Assembly (NCBI GenBank): GCA_018242585.1
Contig: JAFEBQ010000049.1
Span: 1-64,000 of the forward strand
From: Planctomycetota bacterium
Lineage (GTDB): Bacteria; Planctomycetota; Planctomycetia; Pirellulales; PNKZ01
Length of the DNA stretch: 64,000 bases
Direction: 5' to 3'
Each line of letters begins with the position of its first letter. The first letter of the stretch is position 1. Of this stretch, positions 17,387-24,680 are shown one piece after another. The translations under genes were made by a program, and so were the position numbers. Below the pieces are notes generated by a model, which did no database searches, was not told the DNA's origin, and saw only the letters and a list, made by a program, of their open reading frames with translations.

Positions 17387-18619
17387 CTACCTCCCAGCGC
17401 GATACGCGTTAATCGGCGGAACAGGCGTCGCTGCCGGATTCAATGGGATCGCCGGCTGAGGTGGCACTGGGGCCGGCACATACGATGCCGCATTGCCCAT
17501 CGGTTGCTGCGGCACAGCGCTCGGCACTACGCGCTCGACGCGCACCGCCGGCAGCCCGTGTTGCAAATCGCGGAACCGAAGTGGCGGCGCTCCGTCGTCG
17601 TTGGTTCCTCCGCGCTGATATACGTCGGCCGAGGCCGGCGCAAGCGTCCCGGTGGGGCCAGTGGCGGTCGGTTGCGACAAGCCGGCGGCCTGCAGGTCGA
17701 TCGTCAGATCGCGCGACTTGATCGGCCAGGCGACGGCTTCCAATGGCATCGCCGTCCCCACGCCCGTCGCGGTGAGAATCGCCGCTTTATTCTGTTCCCA
17801 AATTCCCTCGGCGCTCGCACCGGGCAGAATCGCCAACCGCACGCTCGGCGCGCCGAAGGTTTGTGCGCAATAGCCCAGCAGCGAAGTCGGGTCGGCATCA
17901 ACGCCTAGCAGTCGCGCGTTGGCTTCGAGCGTGACCTGCCGGGCCAGGTCTTCCGCGCTACCGCCAAATGCAACGGTCGCTTTGCTTTGTGCCGGCGCGG
18001 TCCCCAACAGCACGATCCGATCGGGACGAATCGCTTCGAGCATGCCCAGCAACAGTTCCGTCTCGGGCTGTCGCGCGCGAGGGGCGATGGCGGGCACGAT
18101 CCGACCGTTGATCATCGTGGCCGGCTGGCCGCCGCTTGGCGGCGCGAAATCATGTTCCAGGTCGACGCCGCGGCCATTGCCGCGCATCATCCGTACGTGT
18201 CCGTCCGGATTCAGGTCGCGAACCACCGTAATTTGCACGTGGTTCGACGGCCGCTGCTGCAAGTGGGCGGCCAGCAGCTCGGCGGCAGCGACTCCGTCGG
18301 GTTCCAAGCCAGAGAATGGTCCGACAACGAGCACGCGTCGCGTTCCAGCCCCGAACGTGGCGACCAGAATCGGTCGACCTTCCAGGCTTTGTCCCGCCAC
18401 GCGCCAGGCGATGGGCGTCTTGCTGACGTAGGGGAGCCCCCAATTCGCCGGCTGCTTGGGCGCGGCGCTTGCCAATGTTGCGCCGGCAGAGGTGGATGCC
18501 GCGGTGGGCGCGCGCGTCGGAGTGGTTGTCGACGGCGTCGCCGCGAATGCAGCGTCCGGTTTCCCTGCACAAATTGAAAGGCTAGCCGCCAACAGGCCAG
18601 CCGACACAAGCCGCTTCAT
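17387..18619 (-). CDS. Secreted M14 carboxypeptidase-like protein, probably inactive
   Basis: 410 residues with a signal peptide (cleavage near AAFA-AT) and a Thr/Ala/Pro-rich linker to about residue 55. The core looks like a zinc peptidase of the M14/MpaA type: SLEGRPILVATFG at 78-90, VLVVGPFSGLEPDG at 96-109, VVRDLNPDG at 132-140 and RGNGRGVDLEHDF at 146-158. In active enzymes the HxxE pair binds zinc; here the position is Ser103-x-x-Glu106, so one zinc ligand is lost, and the usual N-R-N-F that follows RGVDL is changed. The C-terminal 100 residues are Pro/Ala-rich. A non-catalytic murein-binding or scaffolding role is possible. Confidence 0.65.
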   Translation of the reverse strand: MKRLVSAGLLAASLSICAGKPDAAFAATPSTTTPTRAPTAASTSAGATLASAAPKQPANWGLPYVSKTPIAWRVAGQSLEGRPILVATFGAGTRRVLVVGPFSGLEPDGVAAAELLAAHLQQRPSNHVQITVVRDLNPDGHVRMMRGNGRGVDLEHDFAPPSGGQPATMINGRIVPAIAPRARQPETELLLGMLEAIRPDRIVLLGTAPAQSKATVAFGGSAEDLARQVTLEANARLLGVDADPTSLLGYCAQTFGAPSVRLAILPGASAEGIWEQNKAAILTATGVGTAMPLEAVAWPIKSRDLTIDLQAAGLSQPTATGPTGTLAPASADVYQRGGTNDDGAPPLRFRDLQHGLPAVRVERVVPSAVPQQPMGNAASYVPAPVPPQPAIPLNPAATPVPPINAYRAGR

Positions 18620-19013
18620 GAGCCAAGCTTCCCGCGTCCGTTGCGGTGGGTGGAACGATCCCCAGCAACCATAGCTTACGAGGCGCGGCGGTCAAATCGG
18701 GCAAGCGACAAAAAGCTTGTCGACTTCGGAGTGGTATTCCATAGATGACGAGCGCGACGATTGTAACGCCGCCGCAACCTAACTGACGAAACTAGACCGG
18801 TTCGTGCAATCCATGAATCGAGATGTCGGATGTGATGACTTCGCTCCTCCCGCTGAACAGGAAGATCACGGCCCACAGACCTGGCAGCAGCAAGATCACC
18901 GCCGGGCTCCCAAGGTGTTCGACGCCGAGCGCGCCCTCGGGCAGCGGAGCCTGGGATAGCTCGATCACCCCTGCCGCCGCGCCGCACGCGGGGCGTGTGC
19001 TAGGTTTTGATTG
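18620..19013. other. Divergent intergenic region
   Basis: About 390 bases between a minus-strand and a plus-strand gene. Apart from a possible short minus-strand reading frame (18792-18968) nothing is recognised. Confidence 0.35.
18792..18968 (-). CDS. Possible small one-helix membrane protein
   Basis: A GTG-started frame of 58 codons with a clear hydrophobic stretch (VILLLPGLWAVIFLFSG) flanked by polar ends. There is no strong ribosome binding site and the frame is open further upstream across the next gene, so it could be chance. Listed because the hydrophobic segment with a charged tail looks more protein-like than surrounding shadow frames. Confidence 0.2.
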   Translation of the reverse strand: MIELSQAPLPEGALGVEHLGSPAVILLLPGLWAVIFLFSGRSEVITSDISIHGLHEPV

Positions 19014-19361
19014 ATGAACTCGCAAACCGAAGCCAAACCGAATCGCAACACTCGGCGTCGCGCGCTCGCCGCGCTGGGTGCTGTTGTCGCCTGGCTGGCG
19101 TGCGATTGCGCGCGGGCCTTCGAAGTTCACGGGCGCTTGGTCCAGCTCAACCAGCAGCGGCAAATGTTGGTCGTTTCGGTCGGTGGCAGCGACACCAGGA
19201 TTCGCTTCGTGGCCGATGTCCAGGTGCTCGACTCACAAGGTCGCGAGCTGAAAGAGGGATTGCAGGCCAAGCAGTTGCAGCCTGGCAAGACGCTCGATCT
19301 GACCGTCGAAGAGAACTCGGATCGCATTCCGGTCGTCCGAGTGATTCGCATCGCCCATTGA
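19014..19361 (+). CDS. Small exported protein, unknown
   Basis: 115 residues with a twin-basic N-terminus (NRNTRRRALAALGAVVAWLA) and hydrophobic stretch, compatible with a signal peptide cleaved after ARA. The mature part is a small beta-rich domain (EVHGRLVQLNQQRQMLVVSV, then IRFVADVQVLDSQGREL and LTVEENSDRIPVVRVIRIAH). This resembles a short OB- or SH3-like barrel, but no family is recognised. ATG 19014 is preferred to the adjoining TTG 19011. There are no close neighbours on the same strand. Confidence 0.6.
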   Translation: MNSQTEAKPNRNTRRRALAALGAVVAWLACDCARAFEVHGRLVQLNQQRQMLVVSVGGSDTRIRFVADVQVLDSQGRELKEGLQAKQLQPGKTLDLTVEENSDRIPVVRVIRIAH

Positions 19362-19767
19362 TTCACGTTTGACAGACTACGGCGCGGCAGGTGACGGCTG
19401 TATCGATTGCGCCGCCGAAGGTTGGTCGTGCGCTTCGATCGGATCGAGCGGAAATTACCCACGATCGCGCCGCCCGTTTTTCGCCCCCAGTTGAAACGGG
19501 CCTTGAGCTGGTCAAAAACTAGCCTTCCCGCGCTCGATCATTGCTTTGGCAAGTTCCACCGTGGCTGGCGAGAGGTCAGAAAAAATGCTGCTTTATTGCG
19601 CCATCGGCATGAACATTGAATTACTGTAATCCTGGCCAGAGGGGCCAGTTTTTGCGAGGTAGAGTCGCTTGGCGTTTGGCCCACCGCAGGAACGTAGGTG
19701 AGAGCTGATCGCACTTGATATGACCTGAACGAGAAATCTGGACCTGCACCGCAGAGGAATCGAAATC
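19362..19767. other. Intergenic stretch
   Basis: About 400 bases without a supported gene; short frames here have no start signals or protein-like composition. It ends with the GAGGAA ribosome binding site of the next small gene. Confidence 0.35.
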
Positions 19768-19965
19768 ATGAAACGCATTGCCTTGTTGTTGGCCGCCGCC
19801 GGTGTGTGGATGGCCTTGGAAGTTATCTCGGCCCAGGCCAGTTGGACCGTCGCCCTGCCGGGCACGCCTCGCGCCCAGGCGATCCGCGCCATGGACATTC
19901 ACAGCCGGCCAAACCGCCCGTTGCATATCTACGGCACGATGGTCCGCCGCCAGGGCCGCGGCTAA
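19768..19965 (+). CDS. Small secreted basic protein
   Basis: 65 residues with a clear signal peptide (MKRIALLLAAAGVWMALEVI, cleavage near AQA-SW), leaving a mature peptide of about 41 residues rich in Arg/Pro (TPRAQAIRAMDIHSRPNRP, ending RRQGRG). A GAGGAA ribosome binding site lies 9 bases before ATG, and a strong terminator follows 29 bases after the stop, so it is a self-contained monocistronic unit. No family is recognised. It could be a small envelope peptide. Confidence 0.6.
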   Translation: MKRIALLLAAAGVWMALEVISAQASWTVALPGTPRAQAIRAMDIHSRPNRPLHIYGTMVRRQGRG

Positions 19966-20289
19966 CGCCAGCGGTCAATTCGTCGCCAACATTCAAGCCG
20001 AGGGTCGCTGGTCCTCGGCTTTTTGTCTTGGCGAAGAGAATATCGCTGACCCGGGCGCATCTTACTGGCCGCCTGGCATTCGGCCGTCGATGAACATTGC
20101 TGGGGCGCTTCGGGCGGTGCGGCTGCTATCGCGTCGATGCTGGCAGCGGTCGGCCTTGCCGCGATTTTCACCCCCTGGTACTGAATGCAGGTTGCGCGCA
20201 TTCCGCCTTTTACCGCCCAGGGCTCCAATCTCTGGCGCAAGTAGTCGACGGTAGCGCCCCGGAATCTTTCCATCGGGTAATTCACTGTC
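19966..20289. other. Intergenic stretch with terminator
   Basis: Holds the terminator of the preceding small gene at 19995-20024. The rest, about 260 bases, shows no gene; it is presumed to hold the promoter of the downstream lipoprotein. Confidence 0.35.
19995..20024 (+). terminator. Intrinsic terminator of the small secreted protein gene
   Basis: AAGCCGAGG (19995-20003) and CCTCGGCTT (20013-20021) form a 9-bp stem with a 9-base loop, followed by T to 20024. Confidence 0.85.
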
Positions 20290-21285
20290 ATGTCGGCGTC
20301 GTCGTGGATTCGACGTCTGGGGTTGTTGATTTGCTGCGCGATCGCCGCCGGCTGCGTTCGCGGTCCGTACCAATACAGCCAATTCCACGCCTCGAACCAG
20401 AAGCCGGCACCCAGCGACATCCACATCGTTCACGGCCAGCCGCGGCCCAAGCTCGACCGTGTGGCCAAGATCGCGGCCACGCCCCAGCGGGTGTTGCACC
20501 TGAATCGCAAGGTGAATCGACACGAGCTGTCGCCCGAGACGCAAGCGGTGCTGGTCGCGTATATGTGTCAGAACGATCTGGCTGACGTTCAGGTACACAT
20601 CAATTGCTACGAGCCGTCGGAACAGTGGCGACTGCTGCGCGAAAATGACCGCATTGGCCCCGGTTGGCGCTACACGCTCGGCAGTCTGAGCGTGATCGGC
20701 TACACGGTCCTGCCGGGTCGCGTGTTTGGCGGCGATCGCTACAACCCGTTCACCAACACGCTGAACCTGAACTCCGACGTGCCAGCCGTGGTGCTCCGCG
20801 AGGCGGCCTATGCCAAGGACGTGCATGGCCGCAAATTGCCGGGCACCTACGTGGCGATCAATCAATTGCCGTTCGTCGGACTGTGGCATGACACGCGCAG
20901 CGTTTCGGATGTGTTGGCCTATGCCGAAGCGCACGAGGATTGGGAACTGGAAAAAGAGGCGTATCACGTCCTATTCCCGCGGGTCGGCGCCGACGTCGCC
21001 AACAGCGGCGCGATCGTGGCGCCGGTCTGGTGGGAAGGGGCCGCCATCGGCGTCGGGGGCTCACTGGTCGGACACGCCACCGGGCGCACCGTCGCGGCGC
21101 GACGCTCGATGCTCCGCGCGCGGCGCAGCAAAGCGCTCGAATCGATGTTGGCCGAGGCGCGTGAAAGTCGCGAGCCTTCCGAGCCGAGTGAGGTAATTGC
21201 CGCAGATGCGACCGATAGCCTTGAGGAAGGGACACTTTCGCTCGCGCCAGCGCCACCGCGAGTTCTCTTCGAGTCACCGCGATAG
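20290..21285 (+). CDS. Lipoprotein of unknown function
   Basis: 331 residues. The N-terminus MSASSWIRRLGLLICCAIAA followed by GC gives a lipobox with lipidated Cys at about residue 22, so it is a membrane-anchored lipoprotein. The mature part has PAVVLREAAYAKDVHGR and an apparent helical C-terminal half with a glycine-rich hydrophobic patch (WWEGAAIGVGGSLVGHA) that could insert in or lie on a membrane. The last 60 residues are Arg/Glu-rich. The YNPFTNTLNLNSDVPAVVLRE stretch followed by AHEDWELEKEAYHVLFPRVG vaguely recalls a metallopeptidase-like scaffold, but no HExxH is present. No family is assigned. Confidence 0.65.
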   Translation: MSASSWIRRLGLLICCAIAAGCVRGPYQYSQFHASNQKPAPSDIHIVHGQPRPKLDRVAKIAATPQRVLHLNRKVNRHELSPETQAVLVAYMCQNDLADVQVHINCYEPSEQWRLLRENDRIGPGWRYTLGSLSVIGYTVLPGRVFGGDRYNPFTNTLNLNSDVPAVVLREAAYAKDVHGRKLPGTYVAINQLPFVGLWHDTRSVSDVLAYAEAHEDWELEKEAYHVLFPRVGADVANSGAIVAPVWWEGAAIGVGGSLVGHATGRTVAARRSMLRARRSKALESMLAEARESREPSEPSEVIAADATDSLEEGTLSLAPAPPRVLFESPR

Positions 21286-21321
21286 CAGTGGCGGTGTACG
21301 ATGCAGCCGCGATTCAAGCGG

Positions 21322-21786
21322 CTAGTCGACCAGCGGGCGGTTCAGCTCGGTTTGCCATTGGGACGGATCGAGACCAGACTCGGGGCCGACGGCGTAATAC
21401 TCCCAGCAGCCGGCTCCTTGTCGGTGCCCTTGCTGGTCGACCCAGGCTGAGAACTCGCGCCAGCCATTCGGCAATTCCTCGTACGGCCCGCGGTAGATCG
21501 TCCGCGCGACGCGCGTGGCCGGCAGCGTACTCATCGTCACACGCCCGGTCGGCTTCACGGCCGACGCGACCGGCACGCCGAGTTCGAAATCGAACTCGTG
21601 GTCCGGCACTTTGAAATGATGGGTGAACCAGGGGCCGGTCTTCGCCACCCCCTGCGCCGCGACCGCGGCCATCAGCTCCTGCAGCCCGGGCATCATCACC
21701 TGGCGAATCTCGCTAGCCGGCACGCACAGGCGAATGACCGCGGTCAATCGTTCCTCGGTGTTCACGATTTGCGGCGGATCGATCAT
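21322..21786 (-). CDS. GyrI-like / AraC effector-binding domain protein
   Basis: 154 residues forming a single GyrI-like (SOUL/BmrR effector-binding) domain. Typical parts are PQIVNTEERLTAVIRLCVP at the start, then LQELMAAVAAQG, GPWFTHHFKVPD, FDFELGVPV, and the end LPATRVARTIYRGPYEELPN with WEYYAVGPESGLDPSQWQTE. Such domains bind small hydrophobic ligands; no DNA-binding domain is attached. ATG 21786 starts the domain; the longer frame upstream is non-conserved. It lies 44 bases downstream of the DoxX-like gene on the same strand, a common pairing in bacteria. Confidence 0.8.
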   Translation of the reverse strand: MIDPPQIVNTEERLTAVIRLCVPASEIRQVMMPGLQELMAAVAAQGVAKTGPWFTHHFKVPDHEFDFELGVPVASAVKPTGRVTMSTLPATRVARTIYRGPYEELPNGWREFSAWVDQQGHRQGAGCWEYYAVGPESGLDPSQWQTELNRPLVD

Positions 21787-21830
21787 GACGAGAGCCCTGG
21801 GCGCGTGAAACGTGAAAGTGGGAAGAACGA

Positions 21831-22208
21831 CTAAAGCACCGGCCCGGGCAGCTTGCGACTCGCCGGCCGCAAGGCCCAAGACGTCATCGCAATGGCCAAG
21901 ACAATGAGCGGCGTCATTACTTCGCCAACTCCGTCTTTCACGAACACGTGCGTCGCGGCGGCGCCGGTCAGGTTGAAGAAAATGCCGGCATAGGCCCATT
22001 CCTTTAATCGCAGCAGACCAGGCATGAGGATCGCAAACACCGCCAGCAATTTCCAAAAGCCGAGGATCGTGAAGAAGTAGAGCGGATAGCCCAGGTGCGT
22101 GGCCGCCAGGATCACCTGATCGGGCTGGGCCACGTCGAAATAACCCCCCGACAGGTAAGCAAACGACAACAAGCCGGTCGCGAGCCAGTAGATGATTTTT
22201 GCAGCCAC
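21831..22208 (-). CDS. DoxX-like family membrane protein
   Basis: About 125 residues with four predicted membrane helices: IIYWLATGLLSFAYLSGG, then PLYFFTILGFWKLLAVFAIL, a third near WAYAGIFFNLTGAAATHVF and a fourth MTPLIVLAIAMTSWAL. The FxxGxxKL-type patch (ILGFWKLLAVFAILMPG) is typical of the DoxX-like family. The role is not established; often linked to redox stress. GTG 22208 with an upstream GAAAGG is preferred; the frame is open to an ATG at 22289 whose extra 27 residues look non-coding. Probably one operon with the GyrI-like gene. Confidence 0.75.
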   Translation of the reverse strand: MAAKIIYWLATGLLSFAYLSGGYFDVAQPDQVILAATHLGYPLYFFTILGFWKLLAVFAILMPGLLRLKEWAYAGIFFNLTGAAATHVFVKDGVGEVMTPLIVLAIAMTSWALRPASRKLPGPVL

Positions 22209-22318
22209 TTGTAAGTGCCTTTCAATCCGTTGAAGGTGAATCAAGAAAGCGAATCCTTCGCCGAATACTCTCCGCGTCCAGAACACCAAAAAGAAAGGGG
22301 AGAGGAGAGAGTAGACCG

Positions 22319-22384
22319 CAGGAGAGTGGAGAAAGTTGACGCGGAAAGCTGTCGGCTCTCCTCTCTACTTTCTCCACTCTCCTG
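22319..22384. repeat. Long inverted repeat, 18-bp arms
   Basis: CAGGAGAGTGGAGAAAGT (22319-22336) and its perfect inverse (22367-22384) flank a 30-base centre. Further GGGGAGAGGAGAGAGTAG / CTCTCCTCTCTACT purine-rich arms are nested around 22296-22313 and 22356-22369. This is a repeat-type hairpin beside tRNA-Pro. Confidence 0.75.
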
Positions 22385-22388
22385 CTCT

Positions 22389-22414
22389 ATTTTTTCGACC
22401 TGGGGTCGAAAAAA
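22389..22414 (-). terminator. Hairpin after tRNA-Pro, possible terminator
   Basis: TTTTTTCGACC and GGTCGAAAAAA form a nearly perfect palindrome around a 3-base loop immediately 3' of the tRNA. The stem's own A/T ends take the place of a separate T-run, so termination is plausible but not classical. Confidence 0.45.
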
Positions 22415-22489
22415 TCGGGGCGACATGATTTGAACATGCGACCTTCTGGTCCCAAACCAGACGCTCTAGCCAGGCTGAGCTACGCCCCG
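22415..22489 (-). tRNA. tRNA-Pro (anticodon UGG)
   Basis: Minus strand, 75 nt without encoded CCA. The acceptor stem is CGGGGCG/CGCCCCG with discriminator A at 22415. The D arm is GCTC...GAGC and the anticodon arm is TCTGG-TTTGGGA-CCAGA with anticodon TGG. The T arm is GCATG-TTCAAAT-CATGT, and all arms pair. UGG reads proline codons by wobble. Confidence 0.97.
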
Positions 22490-22542
22490 GGGGGATGGCA
22501 CTACTATATCAACTAGCCCGCCGAGCACAATTCTAGGGATTT

Positions 22543-22687
22543 GCCACGGAGACACTGAGGCACTGAGTTAAGCACGGAGGGGGGGGGATTAGTGTAATGA
22601 AAAAAACTCAGGGCAAACAACGAACCAATGACCAAATCCCAATGACCATGCTCCGTGCAAACCTCCGTGCCTCAGTGCCTCTGTGGC
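22543..22687. repeat. Composite inverted-repeat element, copy 2
   Basis: GCCACGGAGACACTGAGGCA at the left and GCCTCAGTGCCTCTGTGGC-type sequence at the right end are inverted copies, as in 5993-6206. The middle holds a copy of ACCAATGACCAAATC-CAATGACCA that also occurs near 4429-4450, so two repeat families are nested here. Confidence 0.75.
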
Positions 22688-22696
22688 GAGATTTTG

Positions 22697-23662
22697 CTAG
22701 CCGGCGCGGCGCATTTGTTGCTGGCCGTGGAAGTGGCGGCGCAGGCGCTCGAACTCGTCGGCGTTCGAGAAGTGGACGATGACCTTGCCGCGTCCTCGCG
22801 CGCCGTGGCGCAGTTCAACCTTGGTCCCAAGCGCCGTCCGCAACTCTTGTTCAAGCACCGCCAGTTGCTCGTTCCGCTTGGCGGCCGAGCGTTTAGGCGC
22901 CGACTCTTCCGGCGCGTCGGCCACGCCCAACTCTTCGCGTTCCCCCTGGTGGACCGTCGCTTGGACCAACGACTCCACGGCACGCACGCTCAACCCTTCG
23001 CTTTGAATCTGGCGACAGAGCGCCACTTGCTCGCGCTCGTCACCCAACGGCAAAATCGCCCGAGCGTGCCCTTGGGTGATCTGGCCTTTGCGCAGCGCGA
23101 CTTGCACCTCCTCGGGCAGCTCGAGCAACCGGATCAAGTTCGCGACAGTCGAGCGGTCGAGCTGCAGTCGGCTTGCTAGCTCGTCCTGCGTGCATTGGTA
23201 GCGTTGCAGGTACTGCTGGAACGACGTCGCCTTTTCCAGGGGGTTCAGATCCTGACGCTGCAAGTTTTCGACGATGCCCAACTCGGCCATCTGGCGATCG
23301 TCGGCTTCGACGACCTGGGCGCTAATGTCACGCCAGCCGGCCAACGCGGCCGCGCGCAAGCGGCGCTCGCCCGCCACCAGTTGATAGCGGTCGCCGGCGC
23401 GGCGCACCGTGATCGGTTGCAGCAAGCCATGCTGCTGGATGCTTTGGGCCAAGTTCTGCAACTCGGCGTCGTCAAAGTCGAACCGGGGCTGGAACGGATT
23501 GGTGTCGATCAGGTCGACCGGCAAGCGCGCCGGACCCTGCGACGGCGGCGAACTCGTCGGCGCACTGTCGGCGTGCGTGGCGCCGTGGTCGGCAATCGGG
23601 GCATCGGGCAAGCGGCCCAGCAGCGCTTCGAGACCTCGGCCAAGGCGGCGTTCTTTAGTCAC
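22697..23662 (-). CDS. parB: Chromosome partitioning protein ParB
   Basis: 321-residue parS-binding CTPase clamp. The N-domain has LPVDLIDTNPFQPRFDFDD and the CTP-binding GERRLRAA motif, followed by ENLQRQDLNPLEKA. The helix-turn-helix is in TQDELASRLQLDRSTVANLI, and the C-terminal part forms the dimer domain. The GTG start at 23662 lies inside the end of parA as GTGACTAA (8-base overlap), which implies translational coupling and a parA-parB operon. parS sites lie just upstream of parA. No rsmG/mnmG neighbours as seen in many other bacteria. Confidence 0.94.
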   Translation of the reverse strand: MTKERRLGRGLEALLGRLPDAPIADHGATHADSAPTSSPPSQGPARLPVDLIDTNPFQPRFDFDDAELQNLAQSIQQHGLLQPITVRRAGDRYQLVAGERRLRAAALAGWRDISAQVVEADDRQMAELGIVENLQRQDLNPLEKATSFQQYLQRYQCTQDELASRLQLDRSTVANLIRLLELPEEVQVALRKGQITQGHARAILPLGDEREQVALCRQIQSEGLSVRAVESLVQATVHQGEREELGVADAPEESAPKRSAAKRNEQLAVLEQELRTALGTKVELRHGARGRGKVIVHFSNADEFERLRRHFHGQQQMRRAG

Positions 23663-24398
23663 GTTCGAGTACCTCCATGCACAATTCAATGTAAGCGCGC
23701 GTGCCGCGCGAACGGGGAGCAAAATCAATCACTGCCTGGCCGTGGCTCGACGCCTCGGCCACCGCGACGTCGCGCGGGATGCTGGTCCGGAAAACAATCT
23801 CGCCAAAGAACTCGCGCACCTCGTCGTCGACCTCGTGGGTCAACTCCAGCGTCGGGTCGTGCATCGTCAGCAAGATGCCGCCGAACTGCAGTCGGCGAGG
23901 CGGGGTGTTCATCACTTGTTTGATCACGTCGATCATCTGCGCCAGCCCTTCCATGGCGAAATACTCGCACTGGATCGGCATCAGCACCTCGGTAGCGCTC
24001 GACAGGGCGGTGCGGGTCAGTTGTCCCAGCGACGGCGGGCAGTCGATCAGCACATAGTCATAGTCGCTCAGCCCGGTGGCCAGGTGGTGACGTAGCGTGG
24101 CCTCGGGTTCGTGCGAGCGGGCCAGGGTATCGACGTCGTCAAACCGGCGGGCGCCGGGCAGCAGGTCCAAGTTCGGTGTTTCCGTGGCGACGATCGCCTC
24201 GCGCAGCGGCTGGCGCGTGACCAGGGGGTGGCGCTCGGCGGGCGAGTGGCCGACTCCGCTGGTGGCGTTGCACTGGGGGTCCAAATCAATGAGCAGCGTC
24301 CGGCAACCTGCCTTGGCCAGGCATGTTGCCAGATTCACTGCGGTGGTCGTCTTGCCGACGCCACCCTTTTGATTGGCCACGCACAGTATTCGACCCAC
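23655..24398 (-). CDS. parA: Chromosome partitioning ATPase ParA
   Basis: 247-residue deviant Walker-type ATPase (Soj family). Deviant Walker A NQKGGVGKTTTAVN sits at about 9-22, and the switch I / Walker B parts are LLIDLDPQCNATSG and YVLIDCPPSLGQLT. It binds non-specific DNA in the ATP form and is stimulated by ParB to move parS regions. GTG 24398, preceded by AAAGGA, is preferred because the conserved RILCVANQKGGVG begins right after it; the frame is open further but the extra codons look non-coding. First gene of the parA-parB operon. Confidence 0.94.
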   Translation of the reverse strand: MGRILCVANQKGGVGKTTTAVNLATCLAKAGCRTLLIDLDPQCNATSGVGHSPAERHPLVTRQPLREAIVATETPNLDLLPGARRFDDVDTLARSHEPEATLRHHLATGLSDYDYVLIDCPPSLGQLTRTALSSATEVLMPIQCEYFAMEGLAQMIDVIKQVMNTPPRRLQFGGILLTMHDPTLELTHEVDDEVREFFGEIVFRTSIPRDVAVAEASSHGQAVIDFAPRSRGTRAYIELCMEVLERD

Positions 24399-24495
24399 GC
24401 CGGCGATTCCTTTCCGCCCAAGTTTCGAGCGGCAGGAGTATAGCGACGGCGCGAAAATCGACCGAGGGCAGAATTGCAGCGCGGCAGAGAGGTGA

Positions 24496-24512
24496 CTTCT
24501 CACGTGGAAACC
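24496..24512. other. Degenerate parS-like half site
   Basis: CTTCTCACGTGGAAACC keeps the central CACGTG and one flank of parS but differs at several positions. It may be a weak ParB site or chance. Confidence 0.3.
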
Positions 24513-24547
24513 GAGCCGCTCAGCTAGCAGGCCCGGTACTTGAGGAG

Positions 24548-24563
24548 CGTTTCACGTGAAACA
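24548..24563. other. parS site 1
   Basis: CGTTTCACGTGAAACA matches the ParB-binding consensus TGTTTCACGTGAAACA at 15 of 16 positions. It lies about 150 bases upstream of the parA start. Confidence 0.93.
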
Positions 24564-24584
24564 AATAGCTTGCCTGGACTGCCC

Positions 24585-24600
24585 CGTTTCACGTGAAACA
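24585..24600. other. parS site 2
   Basis: A second CGTTTCACGTGAAACA, identical to site 1 and 37 bases from it (start to start), so the two sites lie about 3.5 helical turns apart. Confidence 0.93.
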
Positions 24601-24616
24601 TGTGCCACGTGAAACG
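24601..24616. other. parS site 3, imperfect
   Basis: TGTGCCACGTGAAACG directly abuts site 2. The right half is parS-like and the left half has two changes, so it is probably a weaker ParB site. Confidence 0.55.
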
Positions 24617-24680
24617 CCCAGCGGCGCGCAAGACGGCGCTCCCCTGATGGCGTCGGAACCTGGAACGATCGAGCGGCGGA

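Noticed and set aside
24496-24616. Operator of a transcription factor instead of parS
   Set aside because: GTTTCACGTGAAAC is the known ParB site, and parA/parB follow directly, so parS is the simpler reading.
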